Positions 47,373-55,619 of a stretch of 64,000 nt of DNA are shown here, piece by piece. Made by a program: the position numbers and the translations under genes. The stretch is from Labrys sp. KNU-23. Its GTDB lineage: Bacteria; Pseudomonadota; Alphaproteobacteria; Rhizobiales; Labraceae. Where the stretch lies: NCBI RefSeq assembly GCF_008330945.1, contig NZ_CP043489.1, forward strand, positions 3,855,501 through 3,919,500, written 5' to 3'. The stretch's first letter is position 1; each line of letters opens with the position of its first letter. The notes beneath the pieces were generated by a model. The model was given only the letters and a program-made list of their open reading frames with translations, did no database searches and was not told the origin of the DNA.

Positions 47373-47508
47373 GCCTTCTCCCCTTGTGGGAGAAGGTGGC
47401 GGAGCGCAGCGAGGTCGGATGAGGGGTGCTGGCGGTACCTTGGCAAATGTCGAGTATCTCCCCTCATCCGCCCCTTCGGGGCACCTTCTCCCGCAAGGGG
47501 AGAAGGCA
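47373..47508. repeat. CTTCTCCCC-type nested palindrome inside operon
   Basis: Outer arms GCCTTCTCCCCTTGTGGGAG... and ...CCGCAAGGGGAGAAGGC each form hairpins and also pair with each other. Inner arms GGATGAGGGG and CCCCTCATCC lie between. This is a well-known repeat style in Hyphomicrobiales. Its place between the binding-protein and permease genes could stabilise or limit transcript parts. Confidence 0.8.
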
Positions 47509-47544
47509 GCCGTACCTTTCTGGGCACTGCCCCCTCACATCCCC

Positions 47545-48516
47545 ATGAGAAACGCCATGCTGCGCTACTACCTCAATCGCCTGCTGGTCGGGGCCGCCAT
47601 GCTCGTCGCCCTGAGCCTGCTGGTCTTCGTACTGCTGCGCCTGGCGCCGGGTGATCCGATCGACGCCTATATCAATCCGAATGTCGCGATGTCGCAGGAG
47701 GAGATGGCGGCGGTGCGCAGCCGGCTCGGGCTCGACCAGCCCTTGCCGGTGCAATATGCCGCCTGGCTCGGCAATGCCGTCACGGGCGATCTCGGCTTCT
47801 CGCTCCAGCGCAACGGCGACACCGTGCTCGGCCTGATCGGCGACCGTATCGGCCCGACCCTTCTCCTGATGGGGGCGGGCCTGGCGATCGCCATCGTCAT
47901 CGGCATCGCCACCGGGATCGTCGGCGCCGTCCGGCGCAATTCGCCGACGGATGTGGGCCTGTCCATCGCCGCCTTCTTCGGTATTTCCAGCCCCGCCTTC
48001 CTTACCGCCCTCGTCGGGCTCTATGTCTTCTCGGTGCTGCTGCGCTGGGCGCCTTCGGGCGGCATGCTCACGCCCGGTGCCCCCTTCTCGGTGGGCGATC
48101 TCCTGCGCCATCTCATCCTGCCGGCTTTGCTGCTCTCGATCGGCCATGCCGCGCTGATCATGCGCTATATGCGCGCTTCGCTGCTGGAGGTGCTCAACCA
48201 GGACTATGTGCGCACCGCCCGCGCCAAGGGGGTCAAGGAATTCTGGGTCATCGTCAAGCACGCGCTGCGCAACGCCTTGCTGCCGGTGGTCACGCTGATT
48301 GGTTCCACTATCGGCATCGCCGTCGGCGGCGCCATCTTCCTGGAAAGCGTGTTCAACTGGCCCGGCATGGGGCTGCTGCTGGTCAATGCGGTGTCGACCC
48401 GCGACTATCCGGTGATCATGGGGGCGACCCTGGTGGTGGGCGCCTGCGTCATCCTCGTCAACATCCTCACCGACGTCGCCTATGCGGCCGTCGATCCGCG
48501 CATCAAGGTTGCCTGA
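47545..48516 (+). CDS. ABC transporter permease (DppB type)
   Basis: 323 residues, six helices. The N-terminal YYLNRLLVGAAMLVALSLLVF and LAPGDPID are standard for DppB-like permeases, and the cytoplasmic loop RTARAKGVKEFWVIVKHALRN is the EAA-type motif. It pairs with the DppC-type permease that follows 1 bp later. The upstream part of the open frame is repeat sequence, so the start is 47545; 47557 is also possible. Confidence 0.92.
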   Translation: MRNAMLRYYLNRLLVGAAMLVALSLLVFVLLRLAPGDPIDAYINPNVAMSQEEMAAVRSRLGLDQPLPVQYAAWLGNAVTGDLGFSLQRNGDTVLGLIGDRIGPTLLLMGAGLAIAIVIGIATGIVGAVRRNSPTDVGLSIAAFFGISSPAFLTALVGLYVFSVLLRWAPSGGMLTPGAPFSVGDLLRHLILPALLLSIGHAALIMRYMRASLLEVLNQDYVRTARAKGVKEFWVIVKHALRNALLPVVTLIGSTIGIAVGGAIFLESVFNWPGMGLLLVNAVSTRDYPVIMGATLVVGACVILVNILTDVAYAAVDPRIKVA

Positions 48517-48517
48517 G

Positions 48518-49399
48518 ATGGCGGTTTCGGCACAGCTCCGGTCCCGCGGCAACGGCCCGCTCGCGCGGGCGATGAAGCGCTTTGCCGCCAACAACGTGAC
48601 GCTGGTGGGCCTGGCCATCCTGCTGGTCATGCTGGCGCTGGTGGTTTTCCATCCCTGGCTGCTGCGCTACAAGCCCAACGACATCGACCTCCTGGCCATC
48701 AACAAGGGCCCGAGCGCCGCCCATTGGTTCGGCACGGATGGTGTCGGGCGCGATATTCTCGCACGCGTCCTGCATGGCGGCCGCATCTCCCTGCTGGTCG
48801 CGGGTAGTTCGGTGGTGATCTCGCTGGTCATCGGCTATGTCGTCGGAGCGCTCGCCGCGATGGCGGGGCGCGTCGTCGACGCCGTGCTCATGCGGCTGGT
48901 CGACCTCGCCATGACGCTGCCGCCGGTGATCCTGCTCCTGGTGATCGCCTCGATCACCGGTGCCGGCATCCTCTCCACCATCGCCGTGATCTCGCTGCTG
49001 TCCTGGCCGGTCCTAGCACGCATGGTGCGGGCGCGGCTGATGGAACTGCGGGAGCGCGATTTCGTCATCGCCGCCCGCGGCATGGGTGCCTCGCTCGGCC
49101 ACCTGCTCTGGCGCCATGGCCTGCCCAACACCATCGACATCCTCGTCGTCTATGCCGCGCTGCAGTTTGCCGCCGCCATCCTGCTCGAAGCGGGCCTGTC
49201 CTTCCTCGGCCTCGGCATACCGCCGCCGGAAGCGAGCTGGGGCAACATGCTGAACGCCGCCCGCAGCACCGTCGTGCTCGAGCAATATCCCTGGCAATGG
49301 CTGTTTGCCGGCGGCGCCCTCGTCCTCACCGTGCTCGCCATCAATTTCGTCGGCGATGGCCTGCGCGACGCCTTCGATCCTCGTTCCGAACTCAACTGA
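48518..49399 (+). CDS. ABC transporter permease (DppC type)
   Basis: 293 residues with an N-terminal helix, the HWFGTDGVGRDILARVLHGGRIS motif of the DppC family and an EAA loop (ERDFVIAARGMGASLGHLLWRHGLP). The start follows the previous stop after one base (TGAGATG), which fixes the frame. Confidence 0.93.
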   Translation: MAVSAQLRSRGNGPLARAMKRFAANNVTLVGLAILLVMLALVVFHPWLLRYKPNDIDLLAINKGPSAAHWFGTDGVGRDILARVLHGGRISLLVAGSSVVISLVIGYVVGALAAMAGRVVDAVLMRLVDLAMTLPPVILLLVIASITGAGILSTIAVISLLSWPVLARMVRARLMELRERDFVIAARGMGASLGHLLWRHGLPNTIDILVVYAALQFAAAILLEAGLSFLGLGIPPPEASWGNMLNAARSTVVLEQYPWQWLFAGGALVLTVLAINFVGDGLRDAFDPRSELN

Positions 49400-49417
49400 C
49401 TGCAGAGAAGGTTCTCC

Positions 49418-50347
49418 ATGTCCTCCGCATCCCCCCTCTTCCACGGCGTCGTGCCGCCGGTCGTCACGCCCCTGACCGCCGATCTCCAAGTGGACTATCC
49501 CTCCTTCGCGCGGGTGATCGAGCACCTGATCGCCGGCGGCGTGCATGCCCTGTTCGTGCTGGGATCGACCAGCGAGGTCGTCTTCCACGACGAGGCCACG
49601 CGCCGGAAGGTGCTGGAATTCGCGGTCGAGACCGTCAATGGCCGGGTGCCGGTGCTGGCCGGCGTCGTCGATCCCACCACCGATCGCGTCATCGCCCATG
49701 CCAGGACGGCGCAGTCGATCGGAGCGAGTGCGGTGGTCGCCACCGCGCCCTTCTATGCCCGCACCAGCGCGCCGGAGGTGATCGATCATTTCCGCTATCT
49801 GCGGGAAGCGATCGACGTGCCGGTGGTCGCCTACGACATTCCGGTCTGCGTGCATTTCAAGCTCGACCGCCACACCGTGGTGACGCTGGCCCGCGAGGGC
49901 AGCATCGTCGGCCTGAAGGATTCCAGTGGCGACGACGGCAATTTCCGCTACGCCCTGATGGATCTCGCCGACCGCCCCGAGATCATGATGATGACCGGCT
50001 CGGAAATCGTCTGTGACAGTGCCCTGCTGATGGGTGCCCACGGCATCGTGCCCGGCCTCGCCAATGTCGATCCCGCCGGCTATGTCCGGCTCTACGACCT
50101 CTGCCGCAAGGGGGACTGGACAGGCGCGCGCCAGGAGCAGGAACGCCTCTGCCGCCTGTTCGAGATGGTCTGGGTCGCCGCGCCGCGCGTCAGCGCCGGC
50201 TCGGCGGGCGTTGGTGCTTTCAAGACGGCGATGCGCCGGCTCGGCATCATCGAAACCAACGAGATGGCGCGGCCGCAGCGGGCGCTGAACGAAGCTGAGG
50301 CGGCCACGATCGAGACGATCCTGCGCCAGACCGGCCTGTTGAGCTGA
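49418..50347 (+). CDS. DapA-superfamily aldolase/dehydratase 1
   Basis: 309 residues of the N-acetylneuraminate lyase/dihydrodipicolinate synthase superfamily. The Schiff-base lysine is in IVGLKDSSGD, the aromatic YDIP motif is in VAYDIPV, and the substrate loop is GSTSEVVF in place of GTTGE. It lies inside the transporter operon between permease and ATPase genes, which is unusual and argues against lysine synthesis. A lyase or dehydratase for a 2-keto-3-deoxy acid is inferred. Confidence 0.85.
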   Translation: MSSASPLFHGVVPPVVTPLTADLQVDYPSFARVIEHLIAGGVHALFVLGSTSEVVFHDEATRRKVLEFAVETVNGRVPVLAGVVDPTTDRVIAHARTAQSIGASAVVATAPFYARTSAPEVIDHFRYLREAIDVPVVAYDIPVCVHFKLDRHTVVTLAREGSIVGLKDSSGDDGNFRYALMDLADRPEIMMMTGSEIVCDSALLMGAHGIVPGLANVDPAGYVRLYDLCRKGDWTGARQEQERLCRLFEMVWVAAPRVSAGSAGVGAFKTAMRRLGIIETNEMARPQRALNEAEAATIETILRQTGLLS

Positions 50348-50349
50348 GC

Positions 50350-51366
50350 ATGGCGATGGCCGCGCAGCCGATCCTCGCCATCGAGGGCCTGAACACGGTG
50401 TTCCGCGTCAGCGGGCGCGAAGTGCCGGCGGTGTCGGATCTCGACCTCGCCATCGGCGTCGGCGAAACACTGGCGCTGGTGGGCGAGTCCGGCTCCGGCA
50501 AGTCGGTGACCGGCCAGTCCATCATGGGCTTGCTGCCGGGCAGGATCGCGCGGGTGGCCGGCGGCAGGATGCGGTTTCGCGGCAGGAGCGGCGCCGTGCG
50601 CGATCTCACGGCCCTGGATGCCGAGGCGCGGCGGCGCATCCGTGGCAACGAGATCAGCATGATCTTCCAGGAGCCGATGACCAGCCTCAATCCGGTCTAT
50701 ACCATCGGTGACCAGATCGCCGAGCCCATCCGCGTGCACAAGGGCCAGCCGCGCAAGGCGGCCATGGCCGCGGCCGTCGGGCTGCTCGACAAGGTGGGCA
50801 TTCCCGATCCCGCCCGCCGGGCCCGCCAATATCCGCACGAGCTCTCCGGCGGCATGCGCCAGCGCGCCACGATTGCCATGGCGCTCGCCTGCGATCCCGT
50901 GCTGCTGTTCGCCGACGAGCCGACCACGGCGCTCGACGTCACCATCCAGGCCCAGATCCTCGATCTCCTGCAGCGCCTGCAGGCGGAGAACGGCATGGGG
51001 GTGTTGTTCGTCACCCATAATCTCGGCGTGGTCGCCGAAATCGCCCATCGTGTCGCGGTGATGTATGCCGGCCGCATCGTCGAGCAGGGGCCCGTCCGCG
51101 AGGTCTTCCGGCGCCCGCGGCATCCCTACACCAAGGGCCTTCTGGCTTCGGTGCCGCGGCTGGGCGAGGCGACGCGGCTCAAGAAGGCCGGTGGACGCCT
51201 CGCTGCCATTCCGGGCGCCGTCCCCAGCCTTGCCGCCATGCCGCGGGGCTGTGCCTTCGCTCCCCGTTGCTCCCTGGCCCTGCCGGCCTGCCGCGAGGCC
51301 ATGCCCGCACTGGCGGAAGTCGGGCCGGATCATGCCAGCCGCTGCATCCGTTCGCAGGAGTTGTGA
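50350..51366 (+). CDS. ABC transporter ATPase (DppD type)
   Basis: 338 residues: Walker A GESGSGKSVTGQSIMG, signature LSGGMRQRATIAMAL, Walker B VLLFADEPTTALDVT and VTHNLGVVAEI. The C-terminal cysteine-rich oligopeptide/dipeptide extension (GCAFAPRCSLALPACRE) is present. The gene follows the DapA-like gene by 2 bp. Confidence 0.93.
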   Translation: MAMAAQPILAIEGLNTVFRVSGREVPAVSDLDLAIGVGETLALVGESGSGKSVTGQSIMGLLPGRIARVAGGRMRFRGRSGAVRDLTALDAEARRRIRGNEISMIFQEPMTSLNPVYTIGDQIAEPIRVHKGQPRKAAMAAAVGLLDKVGIPDPARRARQYPHELSGGMRQRATIAMALACDPVLLFADEPTTALDVTIQAQILDLLQRLQAENGMGVLFVTHNLGVVAEIAHRVAVMYAGRIVEQGPVREVFRRPRHPYTKGLLASVPRLGEATRLKKAGGRLAAIPGAVPSLAAMPRGCAFAPRCSLALPACREAMPALAEVGPDHASRCIRSQEL

Positions 51367-51367
51367 G

Positions 51368-52348
51368 ATGGAGACGTCCCTTTCCGGCTCGCCGCTGCTT
51401 CAGGTACGCGGGCTTGCCAAGCAGTATGGTAGCGGTTTCGGCCGTGCCGCGCCCGTCCGGGTGCTCGACGACATTTCCTTCGAGGTGAAACGAGGCGAGG
51501 TCGTCGGGTTGGTCGGCGAATCCGGCTCCGGCAAGACCACGATAGGGCGCTCGATCCTGCGGCTGATCGAGCCGAGCGCCGGCGAGATCCTGTTCGAGGG
51601 CAGCGACATCGCGCGCCTGTCGGCCGGGGACCTGCGCCGCCAGCGCCGGCGCATGCAATATATCTTCCAGGACCCCTTCGCCAGCCTGTCACCGCGCATG
51701 ACCATAGGCGAGATCCTGACCGAGGGGCTGAACATCCAGGCGATCGGCACGCGCCGCGAACGCCTCGACAAGGCCCGCGCCGCCCTCGAAGCCGTCGAGC
51801 TGCCGCCCGATGCCCTCGACCGCTACCCTCACGAATTCTCCGGTGGCCAGCGCCAGCGCATCGGCATTGCCAGGGCGCTGATCCTGCAGCCGGACCTGAT
51901 CGTCGCCGACGAGCCGGTCTCGGCCCTCGACGTCTCGATCCAGGCCCAGATCATCAATCTCCTGCGCGACCTCCAGGCCCGCCTCGGCCTGACCATGCTG
52001 TTCATCTCGCATGACCTGGCGGTGGTGGAGTTCATCGCCGACCGCGTCATCGTGCTCTATCTCGGCCGCATCATGGAAATCGCGCCCTGCGACCGGCTCT
52101 ACGAGGCACCCAGGCACCCCTATACAAGGGCGCTGCTGTCGGCGATCCCCGAGCCGGACCCGGATCGGCCGCGCCAGCGCCAGATCCTCAAGGGCGACAT
52201 TCCCTCCGTCGCCAATCCGCCTTCGGGCTGCGTCTTCCGCACGCGCTGCCCGCACACCATCGAGGCCTGCGCCCGTGAAATCCCCAAGCTCGAGGAAGTC
52301 GAGCCTGGCCATTTCAAGGCCTGCATCCGACAGGACATCCGTCTATGA
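51368..52348 (+). CDS. ABC transporter ATPase (DppF type)
   Basis: 326 residues: Walker A GESGSGKTTIGRSILRL, signature FSGGQRQRIGIARAL, Walker B LIVADEPVSALDVSIQ and SHDLAVVEFI, then the C-terminal cysteine motif GCVFRTRCPHTIEACARE. It starts one base after the previous stop and overlaps the next gene by 4 bp. Confidence 0.93.
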   Translation: METSLSGSPLLQVRGLAKQYGSGFGRAAPVRVLDDISFEVKRGEVVGLVGESGSGKTTIGRSILRLIEPSAGEILFEGSDIARLSAGDLRRQRRRMQYIFQDPFASLSPRMTIGEILTEGLNIQAIGTRRERLDKARAALEAVELPPDALDRYPHEFSGGQRQRIGIARALILQPDLIVADEPVSALDVSIQAQIINLLRDLQARLGLTMLFISHDLAVVEFIADRVIVLYLGRIMEIAPCDRLYEAPRHPYTRALLSAIPEPDPDRPRQRQILKGDIPSVANPPSGCVFRTRCPHTIEACAREIPKLEEVEPGHFKACIRQDIRL

Positions 52349-53262
52349 CCCTTCGCGGCAATTGGGCCACGCTGCTGCTGCCGATCGCCACCGATGATGC
52401 CGTCGATTTCGGCTATCTTGATGAAGAGATCGACCTCCTGATCGCCGCCGGTGTTGACGGCATCTACTCAAACGGCACGGCCGGCGAGTTCCACAACCAG
52501 ACCGAAGCCGAATATGAGGCGATCCAGGCGCTGCTGGCGGAAAAATGCCGGACGGCCGGCATGCCTTTCGTGATCGGCGCCTGCCAGGGCGATCCGCGCC
52601 AGTCGCTGGAGCGGGTGCGGCGGGCCGCCGTTCTCCAGCCGGCGGCAATCCAAATCATCCTGCCGGACTGGTGGCCGGTGACCGACGGGGAGGCCGCCGA
52701 TTTCCTGGCGATGATGGCGGAGGCGGCGCGGAACATACCGCTGGTGCTCTACAATCCGCCGCATGCCAAGCGTGTGCTGCCACCGGAGGCCCTCGGACAG
52801 CTCGTACGGGCGGTCCAGGCCGTCAAGGCCATCAAGCTCGCCGATGGGGACGATGCCTGGTATGCGGCCGCACGCCGGCATCTGGCCGGCGTCGCGCTCT
52901 TCGTTCCCGGCCATCATCTTGCCACCGGCATCAAGGCGGGCGTGGCGGCCGGTGCCTTTTCCAACGTGGCCTGCCTCAGCCCCCGCGGTGCCCAAGCCTG
53001 GACGGACGGCATGGTCGATGACATCGAGGCGGCGCTTGATCTGGAGCGGCGGCTCTGCCGCTTCATGGACGACCACATCGTGCCGTTCCGGCGCGATCAC
53101 GGCTATTCCAACGCAGCGCTGGACAAGCTCCTCGCCGCGATCGGGGACTGGGGTCCCGTCGGTCCGCGCCTGAGGCGGCCCTATCGCTGGATCCCGCAGA
53201 GCGAGGCGGAGCGATTGCGCCCCGTCGCCAGAGCGTTCCTGCCGGAGCTGTTCGAGGCGTAA
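52345..53262 (+). CDS. DapA-superfamily aldolase/dehydratase 2
   Basis: 305 residues of the same TIM-barrel superfamily as the gene at 49418 but only distantly alike. The substrate loop is SNGTAGEFHNQ, the aromatic motif LVLYNPPHAKR, and the Schiff-base lysine is in VKAIKLADGDD. It overlaps the upstream ATPase stop (ATGA), so it belongs to the transport operon. It may catalyse a second step on the same compound, or each enzyme may serve a different epimer. Confidence 0.83.
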   Translation: MTLRGNWATLLLPIATDDAVDFGYLDEEIDLLIAAGVDGIYSNGTAGEFHNQTEAEYEAIQALLAEKCRTAGMPFVIGACQGDPRQSLERVRRAAVLQPAAIQIILPDWWPVTDGEAADFLAMMAEAARNIPLVLYNPPHAKRVLPPEALGQLVRAVQAVKAIKLADGDDAWYAAARRHLAGVALFVPGHHLATGIKAGVAAGAFSNVACLSPRGAQAWTDGMVDDIEAALDLERRLCRFMDDHIVPFRRDHGYSNAALDKLLAAIGDWGPVGPRLRRPYRWIPQSEAERLRPVARAFLPELFEA

Positions 53263-53264
53263 TG

Positions 53265-53352
53265 TCCTGGGATCGCCGGCTTCCAGCCGGCTCCTGGAAC
53301 CATTGCGCCTACGGGAGAGGAAGATGCCGGCTGGAAGCCGGCGGTCCCAGGG
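53265..53352. repeat. Long hairpin repeat between operon ends
   Basis: Arms TCCTGGGATCGCCGGCTTCC... and ...GGAAGCCGGCGGTCCCAGGG pair across a loop beginning CTCCTGGAACC. It fills the gap between the convergent DapA-like gene and hisG and could terminate both. It belongs to the family at 39116 and 55539. Confidence 0.75.
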
Positions 53353-53353
53353 A

Positions 53354-54343
53354 CTATCCCAGCTTCTTCTCCAGCTCCGCGTAAAGCGCGCTCTGCGGCT
53401 CGAAGACGAAATCGAGGCTGGTGACGGCGATCGAGGCGGCGCCTTGCGCCGTCAGCCAGGCCGCAAAGTCGAACACCTGGCCGGCCGGCACCAGGAAGGT
53501 GAGGGGCTGGCCCTGCGCCGGCAGGCCGAAGGGGGCGCTGGCGCCGAAGAGTTCGCCGGCATCGCGCAGATGCTGCTGGTTGACGCCGCGCAGGATGCAG
53601 CGGATCTCGCGCTGGGCGCTGCCCTTGGCCTTGGCGGCGAGGCGGCCGAGCATGGCGGCCGCGCCGGCGCGGGCCCGCTCGTTCCAGTCGGCTCCGAGCG
53701 AAGCCACCAGATTGGCCTGGCTCTTCAGCATGACGCCGTCCTCGATCACCTTCAGCGCATTGGCGGTGAGGGTGGAGCCGGTGGTGGTGATGTCGACGAT
53801 GAGATCAGCCGCTCCGGAGGCCGGTGCACCTTCGGTGGCACCCAGGCTCTCGACGATCAGATAGTCGGCGACGCCATGCGCCGAGAAGAAGGCGCGGGTG
53901 AGGTTGATATATTTGGTCGCCACCTTGAGGCGGCGGCCATGGCGCTGGCGAAAGCTCGCGGCAACGTCCTCGATGTCGGCCATGGAGCGCACGTCGATCC
54001 AGGCCTGCGGCACCGCGACCACGACATTGGCCTGGCCGAAGCCGAGCGGTTGCAGCAGGGTGACGCGTTCGTCGGCGCGTGCAATGTTCTCGCGCACCAA
54101 ATCCTCGCCGGTGACGCCGAAATGGATGGCGCCGGAGGCGAGCTGGCCGGCGATCTCGGAGGCGGAGAGGAACAGCACCTCCACATCGTCCATGCCGGGT
54201 ACGGAGCCGCGATAGTCGCGCGCACCGCGTTCCTGCACGAAGCGGATGCCGGCGCGTTCGAAGAAGGACGTGCAGTTTTCCTGCAGCCGGCCCTTGGACG
54301 GAATGCCCAGAAGCAGCGGGGAAAGGGCAGGGTTGTTCATCAT
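53354..54343 (-). CDS. hisG: ATP phosphoribosyltransferase
   Basis: It catalyses the first step of histidine synthesis, joining ATP and PRPP. 329 residues, the longer alphaproteobacterial type that needs HisZ. GIPSKGRLQENC at the N-terminus, ATKYINLTRAFF and the PRPP loop ADLIVDITTTGSTLTANAL are typical. It overlaps hisZ by 4 bp. Confidence 0.94.
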   Translation of the reverse strand: MMNNPALSPLLLGIPSKGRLQENCTSFFERAGIRFVQERGARDYRGSVPGMDDVEVLFLSASEIAGQLASGAIHFGVTGEDLVRENIARADERVTLLQPLGFGQANVVVAVPQAWIDVRSMADIEDVAASFRQRHGRRLKVATKYINLTRAFFSAHGVADYLIVESLGATEGAPASGAADLIVDITTTGSTLTANALKVIEDGVMLKSQANLVASLGADWNERARAGAAAMLGRLAAKAKGSAQREIRCILRGVNQQHLRDAGELFGASAPFGLPAQGQPLTFLVPAGQVFDFAAWLTAQGAASIAVTSLDFVFEPQSALYAELEKKLG

Positions 54344-55455
54344 GCGTCTCCGCCAAACCGGTCGAGCCAGATCGAGCAGCCAACCGCCGGCACGGCCTCG
54401 GCGGCGCCGAGCTGCGCCATCAGCTGGTCGTAGCGTCCGCCGCCGACGCGGGCGGCGGCTTCGGGTTCGGCCGGATCGGTCAGCTCGAAGACGAAGCCGG
54501 TGTAATAATCGAGGCGGCGGCCGAAGCCGGTGGCGAATTTGATGGCGGTCACCTCGATGTCGCGGGCGGCAAAGAAGCCGGTGCGTTCGTCGAAGGCATC
54601 GAGGGCCGCGTTGAGATCGAGCCTGGCTTCGCCGGCAATGGCGCGCAATTCGGCGCTGGCACTGTCGGGATCGCCGCTGACCGCGAAGATCCGCCGGGTG
54701 ATCGCCACCTTGTCGGCGTCGACGCCGAGGCCGGAAGAGAGCGCCGCCTGCTCCAGGAAGCGGTCGGCGATCTCGTCGACGCTGCGCCCGCCGATCGGTT
54801 GGATGCCGGCGATCGACAGCAGATCGGCGACAGCGGCACGGGCCGAGCCTGGGTCCGAGCCTTCCAGGGCCGCGAGGAAGCCGGCATAGGCTGCGGCGCC
54901 GTTCTTGGGGGCAGAACTGCCGAGGCGAGCGAGATCCTCGTCGAGATCCTTGGAACGCCTGAGGTCGCTCGCCAGGCGCCGGCGCCAGACCGGCGGCAGG
55001 TCGAGCGCATCGAGCATGGCGGTGACGATGCCGGCATCGCCCATGCGGATGACGGGCTTCACCAGGCCGAGATCGCGGGCGGCTTCCAGGGCGATGGCCA
55101 GCATTTCGGCATCGGCGGCCGGCTTGTCGCTGCGGCCGAAATTCTCGAAGCCGGCCTGCAGGAACTCGCTCGGGCCATCGGTGCGGAAGCGGAAGACCGG
55201 GCCGCGATAGGCATAGGCACCCACCCCACCGGCCTTCACGGCCTTGAGATGATGCAGCGAGACCGGAATGGTGAAGTCAGGCCTGAGGCAGAATTCCTGC
55301 CCCTCGGCATCCGTGGTCAGGAAGGCGCGGCGGCGCATGTCCTCGCCGAGCAGATCGAGGAACAGGCCCGCCGGCTGCAGGATCGGCGGGTCGACCAGCT
55401 GATAGCCCGAGCGCGAGGCGAGCGCGTCGAAGGCTTCATAGGCGGGATGGGGCAT
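54340..55455 (-). CDS. hisZ: ATP phosphoribosyltransferase regulatory subunit
   Basis: A 371-residue HisRS-like protein without tRNA synthetase activity that partners HisG and mediates histidine feedback. It has the class II core (LRPDFTIPVSLHH, ATGFGRRLDYYTGFVFEL, ARVGGGRYDQL) but lacks the C-terminal anticodon-binding domain. It is placed between hisS and hisG, the usual order in this bacterial group. Confidence 0.93.
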   Translation of the reverse strand: MPHPAYEAFDALASRSGYQLVDPPILQPAGLFLDLLGEDMRRRAFLTTDAEGQEFCLRPDFTIPVSLHHLKAVKAGGVGAYAYRGPVFRFRTDGPSEFLQAGFENFGRSDKPAADAEMLAIALEAARDLGLVKPVIRMGDAGIVTAMLDALDLPPVWRRRLASDLRRSKDLDEDLARLGSSAPKNGAAAYAGFLAALEGSDPGSARAAVADLLSIAGIQPIGGRSVDEIADRFLEQAALSSGLGVDADKVAITRRIFAVSGDPDSASAELRAIAGEARLDLNAALDAFDERTGFFAARDIEVTAIKFATGFGRRLDYYTGFVFELTDPAEPEAAARVGGGRYDQLMAQLGAAEAVPAVGCSIWLDRFGGDA

Positions 55456-55538
55456 GCCGGCGGTCCATGGTGAATGTCGGGGGTCTTCTAGCAGGGCAGG
55501 CGACGAGGTGCGACTGGAAAGGGCAAACGAGGTTTATG

Positions 55539-55618
55539 CTGGAGTGCGGACATCCTGTCCGCTCTTGGAAACACCACGGTCGAGACGAGGAAGAGCGGAC
55601 AGGATGTCCGCGCTCCAG
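55539..55618. repeat. Long hairpin repeat between hisZ and hisS
   Basis: 28-nt arms CTGGAGTGCGGACATCCTGT... and ...AGGATGTCCGCGCTCCAG pair with one mismatch across a loop starting GGAAACACCACGG. The arm words match the 7501 repeat and the loop context CTCTTGGAAAC matches 39116. It ends one base before the hisS stop codon. Confidence 0.8.
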
Positions 55619-55619
55619 A

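Noticed and set aside
49418..50347. dapA for lysine synthesis
   Set aside because: Location within an importer operon under a GntR regulator and a changed GTTGE loop (GSTSE) argue for a catabolic relative.
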